Part shown: positions 43,240 to 54,791 of the stretch, in pieces
Layout of the letters: the number at the start of each line of letters is the position of its first letter
Position numbering within the stretch: position 1 is the first letter of the stretch
Source of the DNA: Phytophthora colocasiae
Lineage: Eukaryota; Oomycota; Peronosporomycetes; Peronosporales; Peronosporaceae
Direction: 5' to 3'
NCBI GenBank assembly: GCA_018806915.1
Contig: JAGKQI010000090.1
Location: 1,674,001-1,738,000, forward strand
Length of the DNA stretch: 64,000 nucleotides
Notes under the pieces: model-generated
What the model was told of the DNA's origin: nothing
What the model saw: only the letters and a program-made list of their open reading frames with translations
Databases searched by the model: none
Translations under genes and position numbers: made by a program

Positions 43240-43803
43240 ATGGATTGGAGCTGGCGCGTGGAGGACGTGGCATTGTCCATCGTTCACGACTTTATTGACA
43301 ACAAAACATGGTCCTATGGGTCGTGTGTTGTCGTGCTACGTGGGTTGCCTGGAAGCGGGAAGACAAAGTTCGCCGAGATGCTTCGACGTGCGTTTGTAAA
43401 TGCATTCGCAGAGGACACCGTGAGCAATGCACGGATCGTGCGTATATTCACCCCTCAGCAAGATGAATGGGGTGCATGGTGGTGTGATAGGAACATGCAC
43501 GGCGTATTTAGAGCTGAGCTTCAAAGCGCCGAAGTGGTGATCGTTGACAGTTCGCACATTTCTCAAGTGGAATGGGAGTTCGTGGAGAGAATGGCAAATT
43601 CGTGTTGGAGCGATTGTGGACTTGAAGGGAAGACTTACGTGGTGAGTTTTCTTTGCGATGATTTCGAGCACGCGAAAAAATTAAATCAACGCGCGGATGA
43701 CCCGCTACCAGATGAGTTGTTGTGCAACCTTTACCGCGATTTTCAAGCGGCGGAACCTGAGGTGGCTGAAGTAGCACATTTCTACACTGTTGTTCCTCAA
43801 TAG
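43240..43803 (+). CDS. P-loop ATPase/kinase-like protein (AAA_33 / N4BP2-like)
   Basis: An intact 187-residue frame. It has a Walker A in VVVLRGLPGSGKTKFAEML, a Walker-B-like VVIVDSSHIS, and a helical C-terminus. The LRGLPGSGKT form plus a hydrophobic-Asp-Ser-His strand matches the AAA_33/N4BP2L1-type predicted polynucleotide kinases. No other domain is attached. It is one of the few intact frames in this repeat-rich half. The phosphorylated substrate is unknown. Confidence 0.6.
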   Translation: MDWSWRVEDVALSIVHDFIDNKTWSYGSCVVVLRGLPGSGKTKFAEMLRRAFVNAFAEDTVSNARIVRIFTPQQDEWGAWWCDRNMHGVFRAELQSAEVVIVDSSHISQVEWEFVERMANSCWSDCGLEGKTYVVSFLCDDFEHAKKLNQRADDPLPDELLCNLYRDFQAAEPEVAEVAHFYTVVPQ

Positions 43804-44093
43804 CGTTGGAGACACGCAGTGCAACAATCTCCGGAAGTACGGCGATGTACTGGCTATCAAGGTTTTTTTTACGTTTTTATTGTTAGCAATACAGTTGACA
43901 ACATTAATTTACATCGATGGCAGAACAACATTGACATTAAAAGACGTATTTATATTGAGTTTAGTAATGACGATGTCAACTCTTCACATAGCGTATTTGC
44001 ATACAAGACTTTATATTCATGCTCCCTCTAACGCGTAGAGATATAGGCGTGAGCACACCACGTCAACTTGGTACGTCTATATGCCAGATTTAG

Positions 44094-45121
44094 TGCATGA
44101 CGACTTGTGCTTGGACGACTTCTTCGCATGCCTCAACCTTGGTCTGACCAGCCGTCGTGGACGCCACTATGTTGTGCCTTTGGACGATGCGCCCCGCCAT
44201 CTCGAATGACACCGTTGTCTTGCTGTTGACAGTTTGAAGCACAAAAAGTAGCATAAAATTCTAAAACCTACCTTGCGAAAGTAAACACAGCATAAAATCT
44301 GCTTAAAAGGACGCGTTTAGTGACGATGTTGATCCGCCATCGATTCAAATATTTTTGTTGTCGTGCCGAAAGAAAGTAGATCCTTTCAACGCTCGCCATT
44401 GAATGACTGCCCGATCTAAATGTTTTGCCTGTACATCTACGATTTATCTTTGGACCTTCCAACACCATGTCGATGATGTTTTACCATTGACCTATCCAAT
44501 ACTACAGTAGTACTAAACTCGAGATATATAATAAGCACTGACGCCGTCACGCGGTGTTCTTCCCTGAGCTTCTCCTTCTCCAGATCGAGCAGGTGGCTCA
44601 TGGCTTGTCGTAGCTGCTTCTCTTCTTCGTTCTTGGCCTCCAGCCCAATAGCAATGCGGTGCAAACGCACATCTTGCTCGAACCGACAAAACCGAATCTT
44701 GTCGACGTTTGCCACATGCTCCCCAGACTTGTACGCACGTTCCAAGTGCTGTCGCTGAGAGGTCTCTCGCTGGCGTAGTTCCAGTAAGTGATTCTTCAGT
44801 GAGAGTTTATACCGGAGATACTGAGCTTGAGCCTTCGATGTTGCCTCGTGCTGCCTCGTTTTGGGAAGTAGAGGATAGAGAGACTTGGATGTATCACGTC
44901 GGGTGGTACGAGAAAAGGATGCTTGCTCAGGAGCGTGAGGATCCTCTCGTGCAACCTTCTTTTTTACTGGGTGTCAATTCATTGTCTTCTCCAGCCTCCT
45001 GGTGGTTTGCACTCTTTCGAGGAGTAACAGGCTTCTGGGCGGGAATGTTCTCGCTTGGTCGAGAATTCTCGCGATCTCCGACATCTTCAGCCGCAGCTTC
45101 GTCTTCTTTGTGCTCGGGAAC
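44094..45121 (-). pseudogene. Degraded coiled-coil protein gene
   Basis: Minus-strand coding-like blocks lie in order: about 45121-44935 (VVPEHKEDEAAAEDVGDREN, then a stop), about 44870-44560 (ending KEKLREEHR, a heptad-rich coiled coil with KLSLKNHLLELRQRE), and a final block at about 44228-44094 (KTTVSFEMAGRIVQRHNIV ... VVMH). GT after EEHR may open an intron that contains a sequence similar to the ends of the large inverted repeat. Stops and missing links between blocks argue for decay. No family recognised. Confidence 0.4.
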
Positions 45122-45240
45122 AACTTATCATTGACCTCTCAAATACTACTACTGTAGTACTAAACTCAAGGTAAGCACTACACCTCGAGCTGATCAGCTG
45201 ACAGGGAATCGAAGCCGTCAGCAGCCACAAAATCTTTCCC

Positions 45241-45490
45241 TAGCGCAACTACACAGCAGAACGCCGGGCAGCGTAGCAGGTTAAAGCAGCATTGTGATGG
45301 TGTAGCGTAAGGGTTGCGTAGCAGAACGTCGAGCAGCGTACCAGGTAGAACAGCCTAGTAGGTAGGGCAGCGTAGCAGGTTATAGCAGCATTGTGACCAG
45401 TAGGGCTCAAGCAGCGTAACGGGTAGCGTAGCAGCCAGTAGAACGTCGAGTAGCGTAGCAGCCAGCAAAGGTCGAGCAGCGTAGTCAGCA
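45241..45490 (-). repeat. Imperfect tandem repeats at the left tip of the large inverted repeat
   Basis: Variants of a short unit, on the minus strand CTGCTACGCT(A/G)C(T/C)CGAC, repeat about ten times with irregular spacing. The same family forms the right tip at 48769-48995 and again at 49243-49315. Confidence 0.7.
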
Positions 45491-46244
45491 ATTTCGTGTA
45501 GTGCACGTCGAGCAGGGCGTCAGGACATTGGGTAATGGGGGACTTGAGGGGGGCTTGGTGAAATTGAAAATGAGGCTCCGCTTTGCGATTCTTACCGCGA
45601 GGATCGCGCACATGAGGTTGGCTAGAGCTTCAACTTGCTGGCCAATTAGCACTCGTCATTTTTACGCTAGCGCCTCTTATTGGCGGAATCGTCAGAGCGA
45701 ACCCGCCGGGGAAAAGCTTGGCTTGGAAAAGCGCGCGGAAACACGTATAGTGGGCCTTGCGACCGCGTAGGAATCATGTTGGCTTCAAGTTCAACCTCAA
45801 CATATGATTACTATAATACTCACACTATACTATTGATATTACTATACGTGGCGAAGAGTGCGTTTGTACTTGCGATAGTATGAACCCTGACAATAAAATG
45901 TCAACTGCGAAGAAACGTCGACTTGAGATTTCAATTATCAGCGATGGTCTGCATTTCACTCACTTTCTGTAGTCCGCCATGGGGACGATGATTAAACGCA
46001 GTTGCAGTAGTTAGTGGTAGTTCACGGGTGGCACGACCGTGCAGAAGCCGCCCGGAAAAATTGACCGTTTTGAAGTTGTTGCTAGAACTTCACAGCCGGC
46101 TACGAAAGCGCATTCAGGGACGTGGGCACCCACGTTGAAGCTCCCAGTCCGGCTCGGCGTGGCTTTAGTGTCATAGACCTCTATCGATGATACCGCAGCC
46201 AAGACTGCTGCCTCATGTTGTGAGGATGTTTAACTTTATCGATG
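45377..46244 (+). repeat. Large inverted repeat, left arm
   Basis: This arm is the reverse complement of 48021-48880. Within it, two open frames (89 and 67 residues) have identical counterparts in the other arm, and I read only one clear difference, an 8-base length change near 46130. The inner border is sharp: homology ends at 46244 and 48021. Confidence 0.88.
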
Positions 46245-48020
46245 GACGCCCTGTCCAGTCTGCAGAGTGCGTCGTATGAATTTCATTAGTAGTGCTGGTA
46301 CAGAAAGACAACATGCCGCTGAAGATCTTCTGCTTTTAAACCAGCTTATACCATATTAATCATAGTCCGGAATCTACCACAGAGAAGAAGAGAGAAGTTG
46401 ATTAACTTTTAGCGGGGACGTAATCATCCTTGCGTTTTAGTCGCGTTCTCCACGTTGAATCAAGGTTTGTGTATTCTCGTGACGTTCACGAGAATACAAA
46501 ATTTGTAAGTGGATGTGTATGCTAAAGATGGTGAAAGGTTTTGATGCTGTGCTGTGGGTCAATGACTAAACTGCACGCTGGCCCAAACAACTATGATAAC
46601 GAGGGTTCGCCACGTGCATGCAGTTTTAGGCTAACAGCGTTGGGTTTTCGATGCCCAATGTCCCAATATGACTTTGGATGCGCATTCATCTATCTAACGC
46701 GCTAGTGTTGGAAATGTCGTTTCATTTTTTTCAGCAACAGCTCGCGAACCAGTGGTAGATTCAGGGATATGATGAGTAGAATGTAGCCGGTCACTCAGCG
46801 AGGCAGATTGCGAGCCTGCTGGAGGTTGTAGTTGCGTCAAATGTTTTTGTAAGGCTTTGTGTTCTTGGAGAAATATAAGACTAGACTGTCACAACTGAGT
46901 ATTTGGGGTTACCGAACTACTCTTGATCTTAAGAGTCGAGGACGACATCTTGTCACTAGACGTATCCTTACCAGTGGAAGTGGAAGCTGGCTTGGTAGCA
47001 GCATGTTACCCGCAAGTCCTGCGTCAGCCACCGAGTACTAGCTCTCCGAGCTTACGTCCTTAAAAAAACCCGCCTAGCTCCACTAGGTCCGGGACTGTAT
47101 TTATACCAGTGTTGGGTTTCATGGAACCACGTCGAAAATGGTTCCAGAGCCAACCTCTCGCAGTGCTAGGGCTTTCGATACCCAAACGAACGATAATGAC
47201 ACAGAGCATACGTTCAAATTGCGAGTACTGACACTGAAGGTCAGCGAACACAGACAGCGTACGCAAGCGACGCCGAAGGCCGCCGGGTCATCATCTGATA
47301 CACTGAGACGTCCGAGAGGCTTTGGTAACAGCGCAGCAGATCCTCCGGCCATCTTAAGCCTTCGGCGAATGCACGAAGGTCCGTATCGTCGTAGTCGTAG
47401 TCGTAGTCGCTGTCGCTATTTCGTTGTAGAGTTTGTCCTGGATCTCCCCGGTCGGAAATTAGACGGCTCGGCCATCCAAGGTTGGACTTGTACCGGTCCT
47501 TAGACCAGTCTAGGTCTGTAGGACTCTTTGGAAGTAACTCAATATACCTCATCACGTCTAGGTGTTGCCATGGTCATAACGCTGTCGTTGTGTCACATTG
47601 CGAATTGTCTTTGTCTTAGTCGATGTCGTAGTTGAATTGCGCCTCTATTCTCTGCGGTATTCTCTGTGGCAACAGCGATATTGCCAGAGGCCGGAGAGAA
47701 GATCATGAGATCTTGTTGATACACTGGAAAAATACACACTGCGACCACGCAACGTGGAGGCTGCACAACGACATTTACTTCGGCGAAACAAGCGGTGGCG
47801 CCAAGTATCCCGAATATGCAGGCTTCCTTTTGAAGCCATTATCATGTCTTGTTTCGACACTCATCGGATTGGAACATTGACGGCGAAGCGGTTAATCAAG
47901 TGCTTACGTGTTTGGGTTTTGAGCCCGAACGCAAACCTTCGAAGACAACGCATATGGATTTCCGCGAAGTTAGAATTGATACAAACGTAGTAGCATAGGT
48001 GCAAGGCGACTGTGTATGAA
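46245..48020. other. Central region between the inverted-repeat arms
   Basis: 1.78 kb without a recognisable transposase. It has a 12-bp-arm hairpin at 46471-46497 and a (GTAGTC)n tract near 47391-47415, which in the minus frame encodes an Asp/Tyr repeat (SDYDYDYDD) inside a 104-residue open frame (47241-47555). The function of that frame is unknown. Confidence 0.45.
46471..46497. repeat. Perfect hairpin, 12-bp arms
   Basis: GTATTCTCGTGA, loop CGT, then the exact complement. It lies near the start of the central region between the inverted-repeat arms. Confidence 0.85.
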
Positions 48021-48880
48021 CATCGATAAAGTTAAACATCCTCACAACATGAGGCAGCAGTCTTGGCTGCGGTATCATCGATAGAGGTCTATGACACTAA
48101 AGCCACGCCGAGCCGGACTGGGAGCTTGTGCCCACGTCCCTGAATGCGCTTTCGTAGCCGGCTGTGAAGTTCTAGCAACAACTTCAAAACGGTCAATTTT
48201 TCCGGGCGGCTTCTGCACGGTCGTGCCACCCGTGAACTACCACTAACTACTGCAACTGCGTTTAATCATCGTCCCCATGGCGGACTACAGAAAGTGAGTG
48301 AAATGCAGACCATCGCTGATAATTGAAATCTCAAGTCGACGTTTCTTCGCAGTTGACATTTTATTGTCAGGGTTCATACTATCGCAAGTACAAACGCACT
48401 CTTCGCCACGTATAGTAATATCAATAGTATAGTGTGAGTATTATAGTAATCATATGTTGAGGTTGAACTTGAAGCCAACATGATTCCTACGCGGTCGCAA
48501 GGCCCACTATACGTGTTTCCGCGCGCTTTTCCAAGCCAAGCTTTTCCCCGGCGGGTTCGCTCTGACGATTCCGCCAATAAGAGGCGCTAGCGTAAAAATG
48601 ACGAGTGCTAATTGGCCAGCAAGTTGAAGCTCTAGCCAACCTCATGTGCGCGATCCTCGCGGTAAGAATCGCAAAGCGGAGCCTCATTTTCAATTTCACC
48701 AAGCCCCCCTCAAGTCCCCCATTACCCAATGTCCTGACGCCCTGCTCGACGTGCACTACACGAAATTGCTGACTACGCTGCTCGACCTTTGCTGGCTGCT
48801 ACGCTACTCGACGTTCTACTGGCTGCTACGCTACCCGTTACGCTGCTTGAGCCCTACTGGTCACAATGCTGCTATAACCT
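48021..48880 (-). repeat. Large inverted repeat, right arm
   Basis: Reverse complement of the left arm (45377-46244), with near-complete identity. Beyond 48880 the arm turns into the tandem-repeat tip and alignment becomes irregular. Confidence 0.88.
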
Positions 48881-49315
48881 GCTACGCTACTCGAACCTGG
48901 TCGCAATGCTGCTATAACCTGCTACGCTGCCCTACCTACTAGGCTGTTCTACCTGGTACGCTGGTCGACGATCTGCTACGCTACCCTTGCTGGAGCCCTA
49001 CTTGGTGCCGGATCAAACGCCACAAGAAAAGTTCTTCCAGACTTTCGTCGATGGGGATTTGAGGATTCTGTACCCCAAGCCGAACCTTCAGTTTTTCTTG
49101 GGTTTTAAGAGCTTTGGACGTTAGAATTGGTGGAGGAAGTTGTACTCTTGGAGTGCAGAGGAACAGGAGGTTTTGGACGAGGAGCAAGTCGATGGAACTT
49201 CTGAGGAATGGAAATACACTCACAGTCTTGTGTCTTTTCAGTACAACGCTACCCGTTACGCCGCTTGAGCCCTACTGGTCACAACGCTGATATTACCTGC
49301 TATGCTGCTCGACGT
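48769..49315 (+). repeat. Tandem-repeat tip, right side
   Basis: Two blocks of the CTGCTACGCTACTCGAC-type unit (48769-48995 and 49243-49315) flank about 250 bp of other sequence. A TGCTATAACCTGCTACGCT unit is directly repeated near 48870-48930. Confidence 0.65.
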
Positions 49316-49623
49316 TAGCAGTGGTAACTTTTCCTTGTCAGCGACTGGTAACTGTTGTGTTTACCTTGAGTTTAGTATTTTACAGGTTAATGATAAACTT
49401 TCTTGAGTACTGAGTATTGGCCAGGTCAATGGTAAACCATCGTTGACATTTGTAGTTGGTAGCGTTAGCACAGACAGTACTGACACAGGCTGCGTCTGAC
49501 TTGTGCCTGACGGTGAGCCCACGGTCAGTATCTCTCGAAAAAAAAAGTTAGTGGCAATTCGAGCAGCTGCCAAAATCTTTAGCATGGGACGCCTTTCATT
49601 CTTCGTTTTGCTGTTGAGGAGCC

Positions 49624-50631
49624 ATGCGTGACTTTCGGCCGAAAGCAGAGCAGTTTGAAGTATGCACTCACTTCAATTTGCATAATCTGCAATTGGGTAA
49701 CCCCTGGTATCATTTGTTGCTGTCGACAGATAGAAGACCCATCAAGATCCTTTGCTTCTGATGGCAAGCGCCTGTACAACTTCCGCGAAAAGGACGAGTT
49801 TAGAACCGAGGTAATTTGTACATATTCAGCTTTTAAAGCATTTATCTAACTTGTTTGAAACGATAGGCTCTTTCGTTCTTTAGTAGCACCGACGAGATCT
49901 CGTTCGACGCGTTGTATCCTGTTTACTTCAAGGAACCTGCCGAAGGACGTGTACGTGCATGATTGGAGACGTTAATGTTATCGCTGTTTTTGGTAACGCT
50001 TTGTCTGATAAATAGGCACAAAACTCCAGCGACATCGACGACTTCGTTACTTCATTGCCCGTCAAGCAATTGTATGATGTGTATGTTGGGGTATGGAACT
50101 TGTACGCATTCGACGAGCATGATTACCTTTGGATGCTGCAGTGGTTGGACACATCAATGAGTTTGTCGAAGGTATTCCCTGTATGTTCTTACAATTTGAC
50201 GGTTTACTAACTACTGAATGAAAAAATAGATAACTCGAGAGCAGATTAAAACTCGGTTGAGGTTTCTAAACGACTATATCGACCAAGAAAGACAGGAACT
50301 CGACGCTCATGTCGAGCATTATATTCGCATGCAGGCAGACATTTTCGTGGATGCAGAAGAGATTGATGAACATCGCCGGGAGGGACGTCAGCTGGAGAGA
50401 GAATACAATTTGATTTGTTTCTTGATGGAAGCTATGAACGTTGTGGATATCATCGCATACGAGCTATCAAAAGCCGAGTTCCAAGGGCTGTGCAAATGCG
50501 AAAAGTGCAAGAACTTCCCAACGCAAGATTACCCGACGGAGTCAGTGTGGCACGAATTGCCTCCCAAGACCTTTTATTGCGAGGACAGTGGCGAGATTTG
50601 CATCGGGGAGAACTATAGGTGCTATGACTAG
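49624..50631 (+). CDS. Five-exon gene of unknown family
   Basis: Exons 49624-49659, 49730-49810, 49867-49950, 50016-50171 and 50230-50631 give a protein of about 252 residues. All four introns are 56-70 nt, all are phase 0, and all have GT-AG ends. The start reads MRDFRPKAEQFE. Middle exons contain STDEISFDALYPVYFKEPAE and LYDVYVGVWNLYAFDEHDYL. The last is a long helix-rich part (QERQELDAHVEHYIRMQAD) followed by a CKCEKCKNFP cluster and an acidic end. I do not recognise the family. Consistent splicing and frame over five exons suggest a real, conserved gene rather than decay. It sits between the inverted repeat and the piggyBac relic. Confidence 0.65.
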
Positions 50632-50748
50632 TTACAGCTCGTCGCTTGAATCGTACTAGTATCGCACATGGATTGCAGCTACGTAGTAGTTTTATTGTTG
50701 CAGATTGTAGCCGACATATAAACTTTTACATTTATGGACGGCCACGAC

Positions 50749-50862
50749 CTATAGTGAAACTAGTATATTCACCTCTCTCAAAGAGTCCACGTCGATAGAG
50801 GTAAATATACTAGTTTCACTATTGGATTGTTTTCTTTAGTAAAACTAGTATATTTGCCTCTA
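50749..50862. repeat. Hairpin of GAAACTAGTATATT-type arms with a third half-copy
   Basis: A 29-bp arm at about 50750-50778 (TATAGTGAAACTAGTATATT...CACCTCT) is repeated inverted at about 50797-50825, with a third, direct and partial copy at about 50838-50862. One or two mismatches separate the arms. It lies about 140 bp before the chromodomain-piggyBac start and may be part of that element's end. Confidence 0.7.
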
Positions 50863-51001
50863 ATGCTGACGTCGATTACTGGTATACCAGTATAGTTACG
50901 CCGTATCCGGATATTTTGGATCTCATTACGTGATTGTAAGTGTAAGTGCAAAAAAACTGTCCGGATACCACTTGCATTCAATTCAGGATTCTAAGGTGGT
51001 C

Positions 51002-54000
51002 ATGCCGCGCAAGCGCAAGGAGAGAGAAGATCCCCAGTCGTCTCGCACGAGCCGGCGGAGAGCTACTCGGCCCGATGAAATATCTGGTACGCAGACACAA
51101 CTCTTGCGTCGTTGGCAGTTCTAATCGAATGCTTGTTCGTAGATGAAGAGTACGAAGTGGAACGTATTATCGATATGAAAATCGTGTCGGGAAAGCCAAA
51201 GTATCATGTAAAATGGAAGGGTTACAATGACACTACATGGGAGCCGGAATCCAATCTTACGTGCCCCAGGCTTCTGCAACAATTTAACGAAGAGCAGCTA
51301 AAACGTGCCCGTGCTTCCAAGAAGAAAGCTGTGAGCCCGAAAGCGACAGCAAGCTCCGAGAGCTCCGTGAAACGGAAAGCGTCAAAAGGTAGCTAATGAT
51401 ATTGTCTTCGAGTGCATTATTCTCTGACTGAACTGTTGGTCATCGGTGATAATGTACAGGTACTTCTCAGGAGAAAGAGTACGAAGTGGAAGCAATCCTT
51501 CGAGAGAGATTTCGTTTTGGATTACCTCATTACCTAGTCAAATGGAAAGGGTATACGGAGTCCAGTTGGATCGCTGGATCAAACATGAACTGTCCCGAAG
51601 TCCTGGCGGCATTCCGACGTCGTCAACAGAAAGCTCATCCAGCGGCAAGTATACAGGTTTCTGTTGCCAATGTCACAGAAAACCACAGTACAACCAATTC
51701 TACAACTGTCCCGGTGGCCACCCCAACTGATATAAACCAAGACGCACGGACATTAGATCCCTCTCCAAACAGAATCGACAGATCTCAACGGATTGTCAGC
51801 AATGCAGACGAATTACGGGAGTTCAAGAAAACTCGAACCCCAATTATGAATTTGATTTTCCTGATTATCGGGAGGAAAACACCAACGACGAGGAGACCAA
51901 GGTAGACGAAGAAGCGAGGAGTGAAACTAATTCGAGCAACCTTTTCGGAAGAAAAGACCAACGGTCAGCCACAGTAGGCCGAAATCGCTGTTGAAGGCGC
52001 CACGGACCCGTCCATTTCGTATCGATGTAGCAAATGAAGGCCTTGACGACGATCATGAGTTTTTAGCGTCTGATTATTGCGCTAGTGAGAGTGATGACGG
52101 TTCTGACGAAGAAACCACAGAAAATATCATCGTCAACGAGGAAGATGACGAAGATGAATTTTCTGTTCAGACTGCTGAGGAGATTCGTGCTGTCGCAGGA
52201 CCTCAAGATTATATAACAGATGAAATGCTGCGGTCTATGTCTATAAACGGTTGGGAGGAGCTGAATGTCGGCGATGGTGTGGACGATACCAATACGGATG
52301 GCATGTGTGATGTTATGAACGATCCTCCCCATTTACAACAATCAGCAATTGATGCAGCTCGAACGATGAAGCCAACGGATTTATTTTTTATTTTATGCCG
52401 AAACGCCTCTGGAGAGATATCGCGCATGAAACCAATTTGTACGAGCGCCAAACACGCGCTCAACGGTTACAAGCCGCGTCGCTGGTCATAAATGCCAAGA
52501 CGAATGATCAAGCTTTGCGAAGCAAGTTGTACCGAGAGAAAGAACGAGCCCTGGATTCATTCAAGGAGATTTCCGCAGCGGAAATAACGCATTTCTTGGC
52601 GTTGATCATTTCGAGAGCTGTTTGCCCTATTAAAGCCCGTATGGAAGATCATTGGAAAACCCAGGCGCGTGGGGCAATTCCCGCCGGGACATGGTCACCT
52701 TCATGCCTCGACTGCGTTTTAAGGAGATTAACAGGTACGAACGTGCGCTCAGAACTTGATTATGAATTGCCGGTATAAATGATGAGACAACGTTGACATT
52801 TTACCTGGTACTGTACTAATAGAGACGTGTTGGTAGGGTCATCCACTTCACAGACAACGAGGACCCACGAGCAAAATCCGATCGGGCATGGAAAATTAGA
52901 AGTGTAATTGATACTCTCCAAGATACGTTTAAGGGTGCGATGGAGCTAGGGCGTTGGGTTGCGTTCGATGAAATGGTTATCCCGTCAAGGAGTTCGCGGA
53001 ATACAATTCGTGTTTTTCTGAAGAATAAGCCGCACAAGTACGGGACAAAGCTGTTCGCAGTTTGCTGTGGCGAAACCCACTACTGCTCCAGGTACAGAAT
53101 GATACTGTTTAGGTGTATGTCAAGCAGATGTCATTTACTTAGATCTTTTGTGCGTCTTTATCACAGATTCGAAGTCTATTGTGGCAAGAAGCAAGATAGT
53201 CAATTTGTTGACACGAGAAGTGGGCCAATGGCTGTCGTCCGTAACTTGAAGGCCCTGTGGGAACAGCGTCGAGTAGATCGCTCGAAGAAAAGAATCGTTG
53301 TTACGGACCGAGAATACTCATCAGTATCGCTTAGTTTTCGCCTGATGGACATGGGGTATTACAATATCGGAACAGTGTCCACGAGTCGGCTTGGTTTTGT
53401 GGAGAATTTCAAGACAAAAAAAAAGAGCCAATCACGCAATATGCCTCGAGGGTCCTACAAGCTTGCAAGAAACACCACAAACGGAGTATTGTACGCATCA
53501 AGGTGGGTAGACTCAAAAATTTGTTATTTTCTGGCCACTGGAGTCTCGGCGAAAAGGTCGTCTGTACAACGAAAGCAAAGGGACGGTACGTACGCTACTA
53601 TTCCGTGTCCGGAGTTTGTTGTGAATTACAACAAGTACATGGGTGGCGTTGATAATCACGACCAATTACGCCTGCAACGGTGAGTTTAGTGTAGAGCAGT
53701 GCTTATTTCATTTTTACTGACATGAGGTACTGTATGTGGTTGGTTTAGTTACTCTGTTCAAATGGTCATGCGCGCCAAAAAGTACTACAAGAATCTTTTT
53801 TACGGGCTTCTTGACATTGCGATCATCAACGCATTCATTGTACACCGTCTATACGCAAAGTCCATCGAAGAGAAACCGCTTTCACACTCGAACTTCCTGA
53901 TCCAACTCCACGAGGAGCTCCTAGGTCTCCAAGACCAAGATTTCTTGAAACTGAACACATTACTGAAGAAGTTGTTGCAGTGGATGACTCAAGGGACCGG

Positions 54001-54694
54001 TCGGCTTCGATTGCTACCGCCTACGCTATTGCTAGCTCGAGTCATCGGAGTGTTGGTGTCAACAGATAAAACTGCGGGTGGGAAATTCAAGTTTCGCGTC
54101 TGCAAAGTTTGTTCCATCATGTGCCGTACAACTTCAGATGGAAGGCGTCGATTGGCAGGAACAACGCGCCATTACTGTCAGCAGTGTTCCTCCGATCGCG
54201 GGAGACTGTTTTTATGTTCAAAAGCACGGCATGTGACTGATGGAAATTCGGTGTCTTGCTTTAATATTTGGCATTCGAACTGGAAGAATGGAAGGAATAT
54301 TCCTCAACTGGAGAAGAGAGGGGGTATTCGAATTCGCCGTTCGACAGAGGAGTTACCAAACGATTCAATTGCTGCCACGGTTGAGCCACCCGAGGTAAGC
54401 TCGCGACGGAGGAATTTGAGCTTTCAGGAGCTTCTCTTGGGTGAGACTCCAGTTGTTGGAAGTCCAGCCCATTTTCAAAGTACAGAGGCACAGCAAATTC
54501 AAGTTTCATCAAGTCACGATGATCAGCTCGGAGCCGATAGGGACGGCCTGGTTGGTAGGAGTCACGATGCCCCAGAAGGAGCTGACGGGGGTCCTGACAA
54601 TTACGATCAAGAATTTTACGACAATGATGGGGCGCAAGCTCCAGAAGGCGTGGGGGCTGACAACATGGACAACCTAGCTAGTGAAAACAACTAG
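51002..54694 (+). pseudogene. PiggyBac-type transposase with two N-terminal chromodomains
   Basis: The first exons splice well: 51002-51086, 51143-51388, then from 51460. Chromodomain 1 (about 51150-51300) has the [20 protein letters not shown] core; chromodomain 2 (about 51478-51640) has HYLVKWKGYTESSW. An acidic linker follows. The DDE_Tnp_1_7 (piggyBac) domain shows WVAFDEMVIPSRSS with the first Asp, KRIVVTDREYSS for the second, and NYNKYMGGVDNHDQ for the third. A Cys-rich C-terminal finger (CKVCSIMCR ... HYCQQC) follows. Introns lie at 53092, 53681 and elsewhere. Frame changes near 51830, 51975, 52390 (a T run) and 52700 make this copy inactive. Chromodomains may direct integration to marked chromatin. 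Confidence 0.8.
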
Positions 54695-54791
54695 TTGCCA
54701 TTGCATGGAATATCCGCGTGCTCGACCTCGATCATTTAGGATTTTTCTCCGTTTCGCTGAAGACTCTTAAAGTCTCCCCCCTTACCTCAAG

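Noticed and set aside
45241..45490. Possible CRISPR-like array
   Set aside because: Units vary in length and sequence with no constant spacers; the host is a eukaryote.
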